NCBI RefSeq assembly: GCF_004791025.1
Contig: NZ_SRUO01000024.1
Location: forward strand, 1 to 64,000
Origin: Mesorhizobium sp. M4B.F.Ca.ET.203.01.1.1
GTDB taxonomy: Bacteria > Pseudomonadota > Alphaproteobacteria > Rhizobiales > Rhizobiaceae
Direction of reading: 5' to 3'
DNA length: 64,000 bases
Both the position numbers and the translations under genes were made by a program. Positions within the stretch are counted from its first letter, which is position 1. Each line of letters begins with the position of its first letter. Below, piece by piece: positions 18,639 to 27,923 of this stretch. The notes under the pieces are model-generated. The model saw nothing but the letters and a program-made list of their open reading frames with translations. It did no database searches and was not told where the DNA came from.

Positions 18639-19388
18639 ATGAAACTTCATTTGCTATCGGCTGCGCTCTGCACGGCGGTCGGACTGGGTTTTGCCCATCC
18701 GGCGCTCAGTGCCGAAAAGGCGCAGGATTTCATCAACAAGGCCGCGCAAGGTGGGATCTTCGAAGTCGAGTCCAGCAAGATCGTCCAGGGCAGGGCGAAA
18801 GATCAGGCCATCAACGACTTTGCCCTGAAAATGATTACCGATCACGGCGCCGCCAACGCCAAACTGCAGTCGATCGCCGGCGAGCAGAAATTGCAGGTTC
18901 CGGCTGACACGGACGCCAATCACAAGAGTGACCTCGAGGCGTTAAGATCCACGAACGGGGCACCCGACCAGTCTTACGTGAAGATGCAGCAAGACGCGCA
19001 CGCCGACGCGGTCAAGCTGTTCCAGGACTATGCGGCCGACGGCGACAACGCGGATCTCAAGGCATTCGCACAGCAGACGTTGCCGACACTCAAGATGCAT
19101 CAGGAGATGATCGAAAAGATTGCCTCCGGCAAAACCGACAATACGGCAACGACCAGCACCGCACCCGCGGCGACAGACACAGACCAGAACGTATCTGCTC
19201 CGGTGCCTGGAGCGAACAGCTTTACGGAAGCCCAGGCGAAATCACGGATCCAGGATGCCGGCTTCGCCAATGTCAGCTCATTGACGAAGGACGACCAGGG
19301 CATCTGGCGCGGCACCGCCGAGAAAGACGGAAAGCAGGTAGCCGTAGCGCTCGATTTCAAAGGCAACGTGGTTGCCGGCGCTCAATAA
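18639..19388 (+). CDS. exported DUF4142 protein, 249 aa
   Basis: A signal peptide ends at PALSAE (residues 1-24). The next 140 residues form the DUF4142 helical, ferritin-like domain (AQDFINKAAQGGIFEVESSK; DFALKMITDHGAANAKL; QQTLPTLKMHQEMIEKIASG). A Thr/Ala-rich linker and a PepSY-like end (SRIQDAGFANVSSLTKDDQG) follow. DUF4142 proteins are periplasmic and linked to stress; their activity is unknown. ATG at 18639 follows TTGGAGGA. It begins a two-gene operon with the next gene (25-bp gap). Confidence 0.85.
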   Translation: MKLHLLSAALCTAVGLGFAHPALSAEKAQDFINKAAQGGIFEVESSKIVQGRAKDQAINDFALKMITDHGAANAKLQSIAGEQKLQVPADTDANHKSDLEALRSTNGAPDQSYVKMQQDAHADAVKLFQDYAADGDNADLKAFAQQTLPTLKMHQEMIEKIASGKTDNTATTSTAPAATDTDQNVSAPVPGANSFTEAQAKSRIQDAGFANVSSLTKDDQGIWRGTAEKDGKQVAVALDFKGNVVAGAQ

Positions 19389-19413
19389 CCGAACTCATAC
19401 GATGGAGTGAAAC

Positions 19414-20019
19414 ATGACGACTGTCACCGGACTTTTCGATGACTATCAGGACGCGTCCGACGCAGTAAGCGAGCTGGAAGCGATTGGCGTGCCGCGAGAC
19501 GACATCAGCATCGTGGCGAACAATTCCGACAATTGGTATCGGCGGGACGAGACCTCGGAAGCCGGCGACGATGCCGCGGCCGGCGCGAGTCTGGGAGCGC
19601 TCGTGGGCGGCGCGGGCGGCCTCCTTACCGGGCTCGGAATCATGGCCATACCCGGTGTCGGGCCTGTGGTGGCGGCCGGCTGGCTAGCTGCTACGGCAGT
19701 CGGCGCGGTGGGCGGCGCGGTGGTTGGCGGAGCTGCCGGCGGAATTGTGGGCGCGCTGACGGAATCCGGCGTTCCTGAACGCGATGCTCATGTCTATGCC
19801 GAGGGCGTTCGCCGCGGCGGCAGTCTCGTGACTGCCAAAGTCGACGATCGGCTCACCGGCGAGGCTGAACGCATCCTGCGAGGCGAGCGTTCCGCCAACC
19901 TGGACGAGCGGCGAAGCGCTTATGAGGCCAGCGGGTGGACGGGATTCGACGCGACCGCAGAGCCTTATGATGACATCGAGGCCGAACGCGATCGCGTTCG
20001 CCGAACCACACCACTCTAA
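19414..20019 (+). CDS. YflT/general-stress-17M-like protein with glycine-rich membrane segment, 201 aa
   Basis: The N-terminus (VTGLFDDYQDASDAVSELEA, then GVPRDDISIV) matches the heat-induced stress protein YflT domain. Residues about 57-115 are a Gly/Ala/Val-rich hydrophobic hairpin, followed by ESGVPERDAHVYAEGVRRGG, which repeats the fold's ligand-like motif. Proteins of this type are widespread in alphaproteobacteria and of unknown function. It is the second gene of the DUF4142 operon and is followed at once by a strong terminator. Confidence 0.8.
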   Translation: MTTVTGLFDDYQDASDAVSELEAIGVPRDDISIVANNSDNWYRRDETSEAGDDAAAGASLGALVGGAGGLLTGLGIMAIPGVGPVVAAGWLAATAVGAVGGAVVGGAAGGIVGALTESGVPERDAHVYAEGVRRGGSLVTAKVDDRLTGEAERILRGERSANLDERRSAYEASGWTGFDATAEPYDDIEAERDRVRRTTPL

Positions 20020-20026
20020 AAATGAG

Positions 20027-20050
20027 GCCCCGTCGAACTCACGACGGGGC
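20027..20050 (+). terminator. rho-independent-like terminator
   Basis: GCCCCGTCG (20027-20035) and CGACGGGGC (20042-20050) pair perfectly over a 6-base loop and are followed by TTTATCTT. It closes the DUF4142 operon 8 bases after the stop codon. Confidence 0.8.
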
Positions 20051-20139
20051 TTTATCTTGCCGGGCGCACGAGGCATCCGAATTTTTGATTGTCTGCTCAT
20101 CAGGTACATCTAAGGCAACCCCACGCAGGAATAGAGGGG

Positions 20140-20910
20140 ATGACCCGGATCGCCACCTTCAACGTCAATGGTGTCAATGGGCGCCTGCCGGTGCTGCTGA
20201 AGTGGCTTGGCGAGACTGACTACGACGTGGTCTGCCTTCAGGAACTGAAAACATCGGACGTCAAATTTCCGATCGAGGCGATTCGGGACCTCGGCTTTAG
20301 CGCAATCTGGCACGGCCAGAAATCCTATAACGGCGTGGCAATCCTGGCCCGAGGGAGGGATCCGGTCGAGCGCCGCCGCGGCTTGCCGGGCGACCCCGAT
20401 GATACGCATAGCCGCTATCTCGAGGCGGAAATCGACGGTCTCATCGTCGGCTGCATCTATCTGCCCAATGGCAATCCCGCGCCAGGGCCAAAGTTCGATT
20501 ACAAGCTCCGTTGGTTCGAGCGTCTCGTCACCTACAGCCAGTCGCTGTTGGGCGAGCGCGCGGTGCTTTGTGGTGATTACAACGTCGTGCCCACCGAAAT
20601 AGACGCCGCTGTTCCGGCGCGCTGGCTGGGCGATGCCGTCTTCTTCCCCGAAAGCCGGAAAGCCTATGCCCACATGCTAACCTTGGGTTGGGTGGATGCG
20701 GTGCGTCGTATCCATCCAGACAAGGGCATATACACCTACTGGAACTTTTCCTATCGCGGCGGCTACGACCGAAGCTCAGGGCTGCGGATGGACCACCTGC
20801 TCGTAAGCCCGTCCCTTGCGAAGAGCATTCTGGCCGCGGGAGTCGATGTCGAGACCCGAGGATGGGAAAAGCCGAGCGATCACGCACCCGCCTGGATCAA
20901 CGTCGGTTAA
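20140..20910 (+). CDS. xthA: exonuclease III-type DNA repair nuclease, 256 aa
   Basis: It has all the motifs of the exonuclease III/AP endonuclease family: FNVNGVNGR near the start, VVCLQELKT with the metal-binding Glu, GDYNVVP with catalytic Asp/Asn, and KPSDHAPAW with the final Asp-His. Length is normal. It cuts DNA at abasic sites and trims 3' ends in base excision repair. ATG at 20140 is chosen as the family start after AGAGGGG; an upstream in-frame ATG at 20089 is in non-family sequence. It is followed by a YCII gene and then ligD. Confidence 0.9.
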   Translation: MTRIATFNVNGVNGRLPVLLKWLGETDYDVVCLQELKTSDVKFPIEAIRDLGFSAIWHGQKSYNGVAILARGRDPVERRRGLPGDPDDTHSRYLEAEIDGLIVGCIYLPNGNPAPGPKFDYKLRWFERLVTYSQSLLGERAVLCGDYNVVPTEIDAAVPARWLGDAVFFPESRKAYAHMLTLGWVDAVRRIHPDKGIYTYWNFSYRGGYDRSSGLRMDHLLVSPSLAKSILAAGVDVETRGWEKPSDHAPAWINVG

Positions 20911-20999
20911 GACCCTTTGCGCAATTGCAGTTGCAGAAAGTCTGCCCGGCAGCCGTCGCCCACGCTTCACGTCGAAACCCCTGAAAGGAGACCTCTGAA

Positions 21000-21323
21000 A
21001 TGCCAAAGTTCGTTACGATCCAATATGGCGATCGGGCCGGATATGACCGCACGCCCCAACCCGTCAGGGATGCCGCTCATGAACAGGACGCGAGGTTACG
21101 CTCCGAAGGCGCCCTGATAGGCAGGGCGGGGATGCCGGTACAGGTGCGCAACCCGGCTGCGTCGGGGGTGGAAACTCGCGATGGTGCGTTCATGTCGTCA
21201 GAACTGCCGATCGCCGGATTTGCAGTGATCGAAGCTGCTGACCTCACCGAGGCAATCGACAAAATCTCGCAGGTCCCCTGTGCAGTCGCGCATGGCGTCG
21301 TCGAGGTGTGGCCTCTGGGCTGA
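21000..21323 (+). CDS. YCII-related / DGPF domain protein, 107 aa
   Basis: The size and pattern (KFVTIQYGDRAGYDRTPQPV, EQDARLRSEGALIG, IAGFAVIEAADLTEAIDKIS and a final VEVWPL) match the YCII/DGPF alpha-beta barrel group often found next to ECF sigma factors. Activity is unknown. ATG at 21000 follows GAAAGGAG. It lies 89 bases after the exonuclease gene, possibly in one transcript. Confidence 0.75.
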   Translation: MPKFVTIQYGDRAGYDRTPQPVRDAAHEQDARLRSEGALIGRAGMPVQVRNPAASGVETRDGAFMSSELPIAGFAVIEAADLTEAIDKISQVPCAVAHGVVEVWPLG

Positions 21324-21848
21324 AAATCCAGTGCAGTCTTGCCTGAATGCTCCGCTAGGCGTCCGAGGCGGCCACGGCGCTGATGGTTCACCGCAATGAG
21401 GAGGCCCATGCGGGCATCAAGCGGGGGCTCGAGAAGGTTTCGCATAATAAGGTGTAGCCAACTCTTCGCGCCCCACAGGTGTAGCTGCGGAGGTACGACA
21501 ATCGGAGGTGAACGGCCCTGTCATGGGCGCGAAAACCCCTGCGCCCGTCGCCATGGACGACGCCCGTGCCGATTGCGAGGCGCGCCGGGACCACCTTTCG
21601 AGTGCGAAGTGTGAACTTGGAGAGGCGTGTTTGAGCGGCTTCAACGTCAGTAGCCAGGTTCTTGCGCGTCCCAGCGACAATGGGCGGGGAAATCGAGAAG
21701 ATGGTGGAGGGAGGCAGCCAGTACGGATCCAACTGAGAGCCGGCCGAGTCGCTGCAAGCGACTCGGCAATGACGGAGACAAGCTCCACTGGCAGCGAAAC
21801 TAAAGAAGCAGTCGTGCGTTGGACGCGATTAAGCCATTTCTTCTTGGG
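21324..21848. other. 525 bp without a clear gene
   Basis: Overlapping short frames on both strands (for example 21508-21861 +, 21388-21732 -) show no known domain. No Ku gene, the usual partner of LigD, is present here. Confidence 0.4.
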
Positions 21849-23762
21849 ATGGGGCGGGTGAGTGTGGTCAAGCCAACGTCGCGTAAAGCAAATCAGGGGT
21901 CAACCGCTCGTCAAGCGAAGTCGCCTACGAGTGACCCAGCCAATTCAGAACTGCCCACTTTTCGGCCTGTCCAGCTCGCAACGCTCGTGGACGTCGTCCC
22001 TGCCGGCGACCGCTGGCTCCACGAAATGAAATATGACGGCTATCGCATTCTAGTCGCCGTCGGCAGCGGGCAAGCGCGTGCTTACACGCGATCTGGCCTG
22101 GACTGGTCTCACCGTTTTCCTTCCATTCTTTTGGAAACCAGCAAGCTCAAGGTCGGGTCCGCCCTGATTGATGGCGAGGCCGTCGTTGTCGATGCAAACG
22201 GACGATCAAACTTCCAGGCCCTTCAAAACGCATTGAAGGGTGCGCCGTCGACCATCGACTTTTATGCCTTCGACCTCCTTCAACTCGACGGCGAAGATCT
22301 CACCAGGCGTCCTCTCCTTGATCGCAAGGAAAAGCTCCAGGCCATTTTGCCCGCGAAGAACCCTGTGCTTCGTTATTCCGATCATATCCTGGGTCGCGGA
22401 GAAGAGTTGCTCGAGCGCTTTTGCGCAGCTGGTCTCGAGGGGGTGGTTTCGAAGCTCGCCGATTCTCCTTATGTGGCGGCCCGCGGTGGAAACTGGCTCA
22501 AGATCAAGTGCATCAAGCGGCAGGAGTTTGTGATTGTCGGCTGGACGCCGTCCGACAAGGTCCGCGCGTTCCGGTCATTGATCCTTGGAGTGCATGACGG
22601 CGGCAAGCTGCGTTATGCGGGGAAAGTCGGCACTGGCTTCGACACAGCTGAGCTTTTCCGCCTCATGAAGATCATGGCACCACTCGAGCAGAAGGCCGCG
22701 ACCGTCGAGGCGCCGCGAGCCGAAGTTCGCGGAGCACACTGGCTTCGACCCAAGTTGGTGGCGGAGATTGCCTTCACAGAGATGACCAACGAAGGAACGT
22801 TGAGACATCCGAGCTACCTTGGTCTGCGCGAAGACAAGAAGGCGGCCGCGGTCGTGCTGGAGACGGAACGTCGCACAGCCAAGCTGACCGCGGCGCCGGC
22901 GAACACCATCGCTATCAGCAACCGTGACCGCGTGATCTATCCGGAGTCCAATATTACCAAAGGCCAGCTTGCCGACCACTATGCGGCCGTCGCGGAGATC
23001 ATGTTGCCTTGGGTCGGCAGTCGGCCGATCAGCCTTGTTCGGTGTCCCCAGGGCCGGGCCAAGAAGTGCTTTTTCCAGAAGCATGATGCCGGGAGCTTTG
23101 GCGACAAAGTCCACCATGTCGGCATCATGGAAAAGGACGGTCACGAGGAGCCATACCTTTATGTCGACGACGCCGATGGGCTGATGACCTGCGTCCAGAT
23201 GGGAACGATCGAGCTGCATGGGTGGGGAGCACGGATAGAGGATGTCGAAAAGGCCGACCGCCTCGTCTTCGATCTCGACCCGGATGAGGGTCTCGATTTC
23301 GAAGCCGTCCGCGCCGCCGCTTTCCAGTTTCGTGATATTTTGAAATCGCTGGGCCTTACGACGTTCCCGATGCTGACGGGAGGCAAAGGAGTGCATGTGA
23401 TCGCGCCGCTCACCCCACAGGCCGAATGGCCGCAAGTGAAAGACTTTGCGCATCGCCTCGCTCAAGCGGTCGCTCAAAGCGATCCCTCTCACTTCACGGC
23501 CGCGTTGTCGAAGGCCCGCCGCAAGGGTCGCATCTTTGTCGACTATTTGCGCAACCAGCGTGGGGCGACCGCGATCATGCCTTATAGCGCGAGGTCCCGA
23601 CCTGGCGCTCCGGTCGCGGCGCCGATCACCTGGGCGGAGATGAAGACGATTGATGCGCCCTCGCATTTCCACGTCGGCGATGCTCCTGAACTGAAGAAAC
23701 GCGCAGCTAGCAAATCTCTGGCGGGATGGGGTCGAGCCGACCAATCATTGCCGGATCTGTAG
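21849..23762 (+). CDS. ligD: ATP-dependent DNA ligase LigD (ligase and polymerase domains), 637 aa
   Basis: The N-terminal half is an ATP-dependent ligase: catalytic Lys in LHEMKYDGYR, then LIDGEAVVVD, FYAFDLLQLDG, LEGVVSKLADSPY and WLKIKC, and an OB fold. The C-terminal half is the LigD primase-polymerase domain with RVIYPESNITKGQLADHY, RCPQGRAKKCFFQKH and the metal-binding DLDPDEG. The phosphoesterase domain of three-domain LigD is absent, as in several rhizobial paralogues. It acts with Ku in non-homologous end joining, but no ku gene is in the window. The start is uncertain: ATG 21849 (no strong site) or 21819. Confidence 0.9.
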   Translation: MGRVSVVKPTSRKANQGSTARQAKSPTSDPANSELPTFRPVQLATLVDVVPAGDRWLHEMKYDGYRILVAVGSGQARAYTRSGLDWSHRFPSILLETSKLKVGSALIDGEAVVVDANGRSNFQALQNALKGAPSTIDFYAFDLLQLDGEDLTRRPLLDRKEKLQAILPAKNPVLRYSDHILGRGEELLERFCAAGLEGVVSKLADSPYVAARGGNWLKIKCIKRQEFVIVGWTPSDKVRAFRSLILGVHDGGKLRYAGKVGTGFDTAELFRLMKIMAPLEQKAATVEAPRAEVRGAHWLRPKLVAEIAFTEMTNEGTLRHPSYLGLREDKKAAAVVLETERRTAKLTAAPANTIAISNRDRVIYPESNITKGQLADHYAAVAEIMLPWVGSRPISLVRCPQGRAKKCFFQKHDAGSFGDKVHHVGIMEKDGHEEPYLYVDDADGLMTCVQMGTIELHGWGARIEDVEKADRLVFDLDPDEGLDFEAVRAAAFQFRDILKSLGLTTFPMLTGGKGVHVIAPLTPQAEWPQVKDFAHRLAQAVAQSDPSHFTAALSKARRKGRIFVDYLRNQRGATAIMPYSARSRPGAPVAAPITWAEMKTIDAPSHFHVGDAPELKKRAASKSLAGWGRADQSLPDL

Positions 23763-23856
23763 CCCCACTCCGCGAAAAGGCAGCAAGGCTGGACTAGGGG
23801 GCCTCACTGCCTTTGGCGTGATTGGAACCTGCGGAGATTGGCCCCGTTTGCCTTGA

Positions 23857-25225
23857 ATGGCCAAAACCGATCCGCGGACAGTCGCCAGTCTGCTTAGGGA
23901 ATACGCACATCGCACGTCGCTGCGCGGAGACAATCCCTATCGCACCAAGGCTTACTTGCGCGCGGCCGATAGTCTGGCTGCGTTGTCGCAGCCGCTTGAT
24001 CGGATCATCGCCGCGGGCGCCCTCACCAGAATCCCGGGAATCGGGGACGCGATCGCGGACATTGTGCGCAAGCTCTATGAAATGGGTACACATCCACGCC
24101 TTGAGACGCTGCGCGAGGAGGTGCCGGCAGGTGTGATGGAGCTTTTTACAATACCTGGCCTGCGGCCTGACAAGATCCTGAAGCTCCATCAGGCGCTCGG
24201 TGTGAACTCGTTGGCCGAGCTCGAAGCCGCGGCAAAGGCAGATCGCATCCGGCCTGTCAAAGGCCTTGGTGCTTCGCTTTGCCCTCAAACCCGACGGGCT
24301 CTACCGCGGGAGAAGGCTGATCGCATCAGCGACAGAGGAGGAAATCTACGGAGCGTTGGACCTGCAGTTCATCGAACCTGAACTGCGCGAAGGCAGGGAC
24401 GAGATTGAGCGGGCAGCGCGGCGGCAACTCCCTACCCTCGTCCGGGATGAAGATCTGCATGGTATCCTGCATTCTCACACGACCGCATCCGATGGCACCG
24501 AAACGCTAGAGGCAATGGCTGAAGCGACGCGCAAGCGCGGGTTCGACTACTTTGGTGTCACCGACCATTCGCAGTCTGCCCACTACGCGGGCGGCCTCAC
24601 ACTGCAGGAGATTGCCGAGCAGCACCGTGAAGCGGATCGGCTGAACAAGAGGTATGGCGGAAAATTCCGTGTCCTAAAGGGCATCGAGGCAGACATCCTC
24701 GCCGACGGCTCATTGGATTATCCGGACCACGTCTTGAAGCAGTTCGATTTCGTTGTCGCGAGCGTGCACAGCCGCTTCAAGTTGCCGAAGAAAGAGCAGA
24801 CGGACCGTATCATTGAGGCAATCGCGAACCCCCTGACGACAATCATCGGGCACATGACCGGTCGCCAATTGTTGCGTCGTCCCGGCTACGAGCTCGACGT
24901 CGACAAGGTCGTCAGAGCGTGCGCGAAATATGGTGTCGCTGTCGAAATCAACGCGCATCCCTGGCGTCTCGATCTCGACTGGCGCTGGCATCAGAAGGCC
25001 CTCGACTACGGCTGCATCTTCAGCGTCAATCCGGACGCCCATTCAATCCGCGAACTCGACCACATGCATTGGGGCGTCGAAATGGCCCGCAAGGGAGGTG
25101 TCCCCAGAGACCGGGTTCTCAATGCGATGGGTTTGACGGCTCTGCTTGCGCATCTTTCAAAGCGCAAGTCCGCCCGCAACGGCGGCAACCGTCACTCGCC
25201 TGCGAAGAGCCCTAGAGCCGCGTAA
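23857..25225 (+). pseudogene. polX: PolX family DNA polymerase lacking its polymerase core; two out-of-frame parts
   Basis: Part one (23857-24381) begins with the PolX helix-hairpin-helix domain: YRTKAYLRAADSLAAL, LTRIPGIGDAIADIV and VMELFTIPGLRPDKILKLHQ, up to RIRPVKGLGA. The match then stops. Part two (24266-25225, another frame) resumes with LRFALKPDGLYRGRRLIASA and an intact C-terminal PHP phosphoesterase domain (HSHTTASDG, FGVTDHS, EINAHPWRLDL, NPDAHS). About 170 residues, holding the catalytic palm, are missing at about 24270-24280, and the join shifts frame. Part two could be translated from TTG at 24266. It directly follows ligD. Confidence 0.8.
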
Positions 25226-25374
25226 CGAGCGGCGGTCTAGCACGAGTCGCTGCCTGGAACGCGATCCGCGGCCGGGCTCCTTGCCGGAAACAGATCCGCG
25301 ACCCTCACCCCCGACGTAGCATCAGGTTCTGCATGAGCCTTCAGTCTAAGCCGGTAGGACATGGACCCACTCCC

Positions 25375-25399
25375 GGAACGCAGGGCCTTTGTTTTCGTT
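25375..25399 (+). promoter_or_regulatory. perfect EcfG promoter of the PRC-barrel gene
   Basis: GGAAC (25375-25379), 16 bases, CGTT (25396-25399): an exact match to the general-stress sigma factor consensus, 61 bases before the ATG. Confidence 0.75.
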
Positions 25400-25460
25400 G
25401 GTAGAAATGACGTTGGCAGATCCGACGGTCAATCAACCAAGGCAACAGGAGGAATTTCAC

Positions 25461-26315
25461 ATGGTCCGCAAGATACTGGCTACGGTGGCCACGGCTGCTC
25501 TCATGTCGACGGTGCTGTGCACCGCCGGTGCTTACGCCGCAAATACCGCCAAACCCGGTGCCCAGACGGAGGTCGTTGCTCCGGTCACGGATGGCAGGCT
25601 CGTTTCCAAGATCATGGGAGCCGCGGTCTACGACAGCACCGCAGATGACGCGACGAAGATCGGCGATGTTAATGACATCGTCCTCGACAAGAACGGGAAC
25701 GCCAAACTCGTCGTCATTGGCGTCGGGGGTTTCCTCGGCGTGGGCGAAAAGAATGTCGCCTACGATTTCAACAAGCTTGAATGGATCAACAAGAACGGCG
25801 ATCGCTGGCTGGTCGCAAAGACGACCAAAGATGAGCTTAATGCTCAGCCCAATTTCGATACGACGGCCTACGATCCTGCGGCAGCCTCGATGACCCAGCC
25901 GAGCAAAAGCACGGCGGACACTCAAGCGACAACTGCCAAAACCGATACGACTGCGACGGCCTCGATCGACAAGTCGAGCTTGACCGAAATGCCGTCAGAC
26001 AAAATCAGCGCGGCAAATCTGATCGGAACCAACGTCTATGGCGCAGACGATGCGAAGGTCGGCGAGATCGGCGACGTGATCCTGACAGGCGACAAGAAGG
26101 TCGACTCGATAATTGTTGATGTAGGCGGCTTCCTGGGCATTGGCGAAAAGAAGGTCGCCGTCGGCATGGAGAACCTCAAGTTCTTGACCGACAAGAACGG
26201 CAATCGCTACCTCTATACGAACTTCACCAAGGACCAGCTGGAGGCGCAAACTGCCTACGACAAGGCCACTTACGCCCAAAACCGCGATAAGCAACGGATA
26301 ATCATCAACAAGTAA
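25461..26315 (+). CDS. exported protein with two PRC-barrel domains, 284 aa
   Basis: A signal peptide is followed by two similar PRC-barrel units: residues about 45-130 (KIMGAAVYDSTADDATKIGD, LVVIGVGGFLGVGEKNVAYD) and about 180-270 (NLIGTNVYGADDAKVGEIGD, SIIVDVGGFLGIGEKKVAVG). A Thr/Lys/Ala-rich linker joins them. Such proteins are periplasmic and of unknown role, often stress induced. ATG at 25461 is fixed by CAGGAGGA 7 bases upstream. A perfect EcfG promoter lies upstream and a hairpin follows the stop. Confidence 0.9.
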   Translation: MVRKILATVATAALMSTVLCTAGAYAANTAKPGAQTEVVAPVTDGRLVSKIMGAAVYDSTADDATKIGDVNDIVLDKNGNAKLVVIGVGGFLGVGEKNVAYDFNKLEWINKNGDRWLVAKTTKDELNAQPNFDTTAYDPAAASMTQPSKSTADTQATTAKTDTTATASIDKSSLTEMPSDKISAANLIGTNVYGADDAKVGEIGDVILTGDKKVDSIIVDVGGFLGIGEKKVAVGMENLKFLTDKNGNRYLYTNFTKDQLEAQTAYDKATYAQNRDKQRIIINK

Positions 26316-26325
26316 AGAACTACCG

Positions 26326-26353
26326 AAGCGCTCGTCGTCCACGGCGGGCGCTT
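26326..26353 (+). terminator. hairpin after the PRC-barrel gene
   Basis: AAGCGC (26326-26331) pairs with GCGCTT (26348-26353), with further pairing inside and a 4-base loop. The T-run is weak. Confidence 0.5.
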
Positions 26354-26526
26354 TGGTCATCCGGTGACAGAAGCGGGCCTTGAAATTAGCCGACGAGGTT
26401 CGTCATAGCTCTGCAGCGATCAGCGACCTCGTCCTGTCTGATGTCCCTCGCGTGTCGAAAGAGACGCGGTCAGAGGGGCTGGCCTGACCTCGCAGATCAG
26501 TCTCTCCTGATATCCGCAGCATAGCG

Positions 26527-26841
26527 GTGACTAAGATGTATCTCATCCAAATCCTGTTGCCACTATCAGACAACCAGGGTCAGCCGTACCCCCGAAGAGA
26601 TTTCGACCGTCTGAAAGAGGAACTGGCGGCTCGCTTCGATGGCGTCACGGCCTATCTCCAGGCACCTGCGGAGGGTCTTTGGAACGACCGCGGAAAAACA
26701 GACAGTGACGATATCGTCGTCTTCGAGGTGATGACGCCAAGCATGGATGTTTCAGATTGGCGGCGCCGGCAGGGCGACCTGGAGCACCTCTTTCGGCAGG
26801 AAAATATTGTGGTCCGCTATTGGACGATAACACTCGTTTGA
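26527..26841 (+). CDS. small hypothetical protein, 104 aa
   Basis: A compact alpha/beta protein: MYLIQILLPLSDNQGQPYPR, then LKEELAARFDGVTAYLQAPA, and DIVVFEVMTPSMDVSDW. The look is that of small rhizobial proteins of unknown function. GTG at 26527 or ATG at 26536 could start it; neither has a clear ribosome site. It stands alone. Confidence 0.65.
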   Translation: MTKMYLIQILLPLSDNQGQPYPRRDFDRLKEELAARFDGVTAYLQAPAEGLWNDRGKTDSDDIVVFEVMTPSMDVSDWRRRQGDLEHLFRQENIVVRYWTITLV

Positions 26842-27274
26842 AGCTCAGGCTCGCTGGCCACTCCGGAACAAGACGGCATTCAGGTTGCGAGGCGAGAGGC
26901 CTGGTCGCACCTGGCGCCGACGCTCAATGTCATCGGCAAGACGCATGATCGGCATCATCCAGATCGCACTGCCATTGTATCAATGACGACCGGCGCCTCC
27001 ACCGACACGGTCGTCTCCCACGATCATGGCAAGCGTTAACCGCCACACCAGGGTTGTCGTCAAGACCCACTCCATTTGGAACCGCCGCGTCTCCTCATCG
27101 TTGAACCAAAGGCTCCATAACTTCAAAGCGATAGTGGCACGTGACCAACAGCTCGACATTCATAAGCGTGCGGCTTGAGTTTTTTGAACCAAATTTCCAA
27201 CCGATAGGGATCGGATCGATGCTGGCTGCAACAAATGCCGTGGCTGCCGCTCTTTGCATTGCACGGCCCAAGCA
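26842..27274. other. 433 bp without a gene
   Basis: No frame of note on either strand and no recognised site; presumably the leader of the transporter remnant. Confidence 0.5.
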
Positions 27275-27877
27275 ATGACCGATGTCAGCTCGGAAGTTGA
27301 GCGAGAGCAAAGCAACACGGTTGCCAAAGGGCCATTTCAACGTTTCCTGCGCATTATTGGCCCCGGCTTCATCACCGGCGCCTCGGATGACGACCCCTCA
27401 GGGATAGGCACGTATAGCCAGGCCGGAGCCCAACTCGGGTTCAACATCGGCTGGACCATGCTCTTTACCTTTCCTCTTATGGCGGCGATCCAGGAGATTG
27501 CGGCTCGGATAGGTCGCACCACGGGCAAAGGCATCTCGGGCAACCTTTCTCGCTATTACCCTGCCCCCCTGCTTTATCTTGTGGTCGTCCTGCTATTTTC
27601 CGCCAATGTGATCAACATTGGTGCCGACTTAAGCGCGATGGCTGATGCGCTCAACCTTCTGATCGGAGGGCCTAGCTCGGTCTATGTCCTGGGGTTTGCG
27701 CTGGTCAGCGTGGCGGCAATCGTGTTCCTCAAATACAGCCGCTACGTGAAAATCCTTAAATGGACCACGCAACGGCAGGAGACGGCTTTCGTTCCGGCGA
27801 CTTCGCCACACCAGAGTCCCGAGGCGAAATTCATACCTGCGCGGTTGGCCGCGGCTGGCGACCGGAACTGGCGGTGA
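27275..27877 (+). pseudogene. Nramp-family metal transporter, N-terminal fragment
   Basis: The first 160 residues match the Nramp-related divalent metal transporters: FLRIIGPGFITGASDDDPSG, GTYSQAGAQLGFNIGWTMLF and four to five membrane spans, ending at IVFLKYSRYVKILKW. After this the sequence becomes soluble, charged and unrelated for 40 residues until the stop. A full protein has 11-12 spans, so about two thirds are missing. The break is near 27765. The foreign tail contains the promoter of the DUF892 gene, which suggests that a deletion joined transporter and stress gene. Confidence 0.8.
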
Positions 27878-27888
27878 CGCCACGCGTT
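27864..27888 (+). promoter_or_regulatory. perfect EcfG promoter of the DUF892 gene
   Basis: GGAAC (27864-27868), 16 bases, CGTT (27885-27888), 35 bases before the DUF892 ATG. Confidence 0.75.
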
Positions 27889-27923
27889 CTCCAAAGATCT
27901 TTCGGCAATGGAGATTGGGCGCT

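Noticed and set aside
21508-21861. 117-codon plus-strand frame before ligD
   Set aside because: No domain, no ribosome site, low-complexity composition, overlapped by equal frames on the other strand.
22575-23744. 389-codon frame on the minus strand
   Set aside because: Antisense to ligD, with no recognisable domain.
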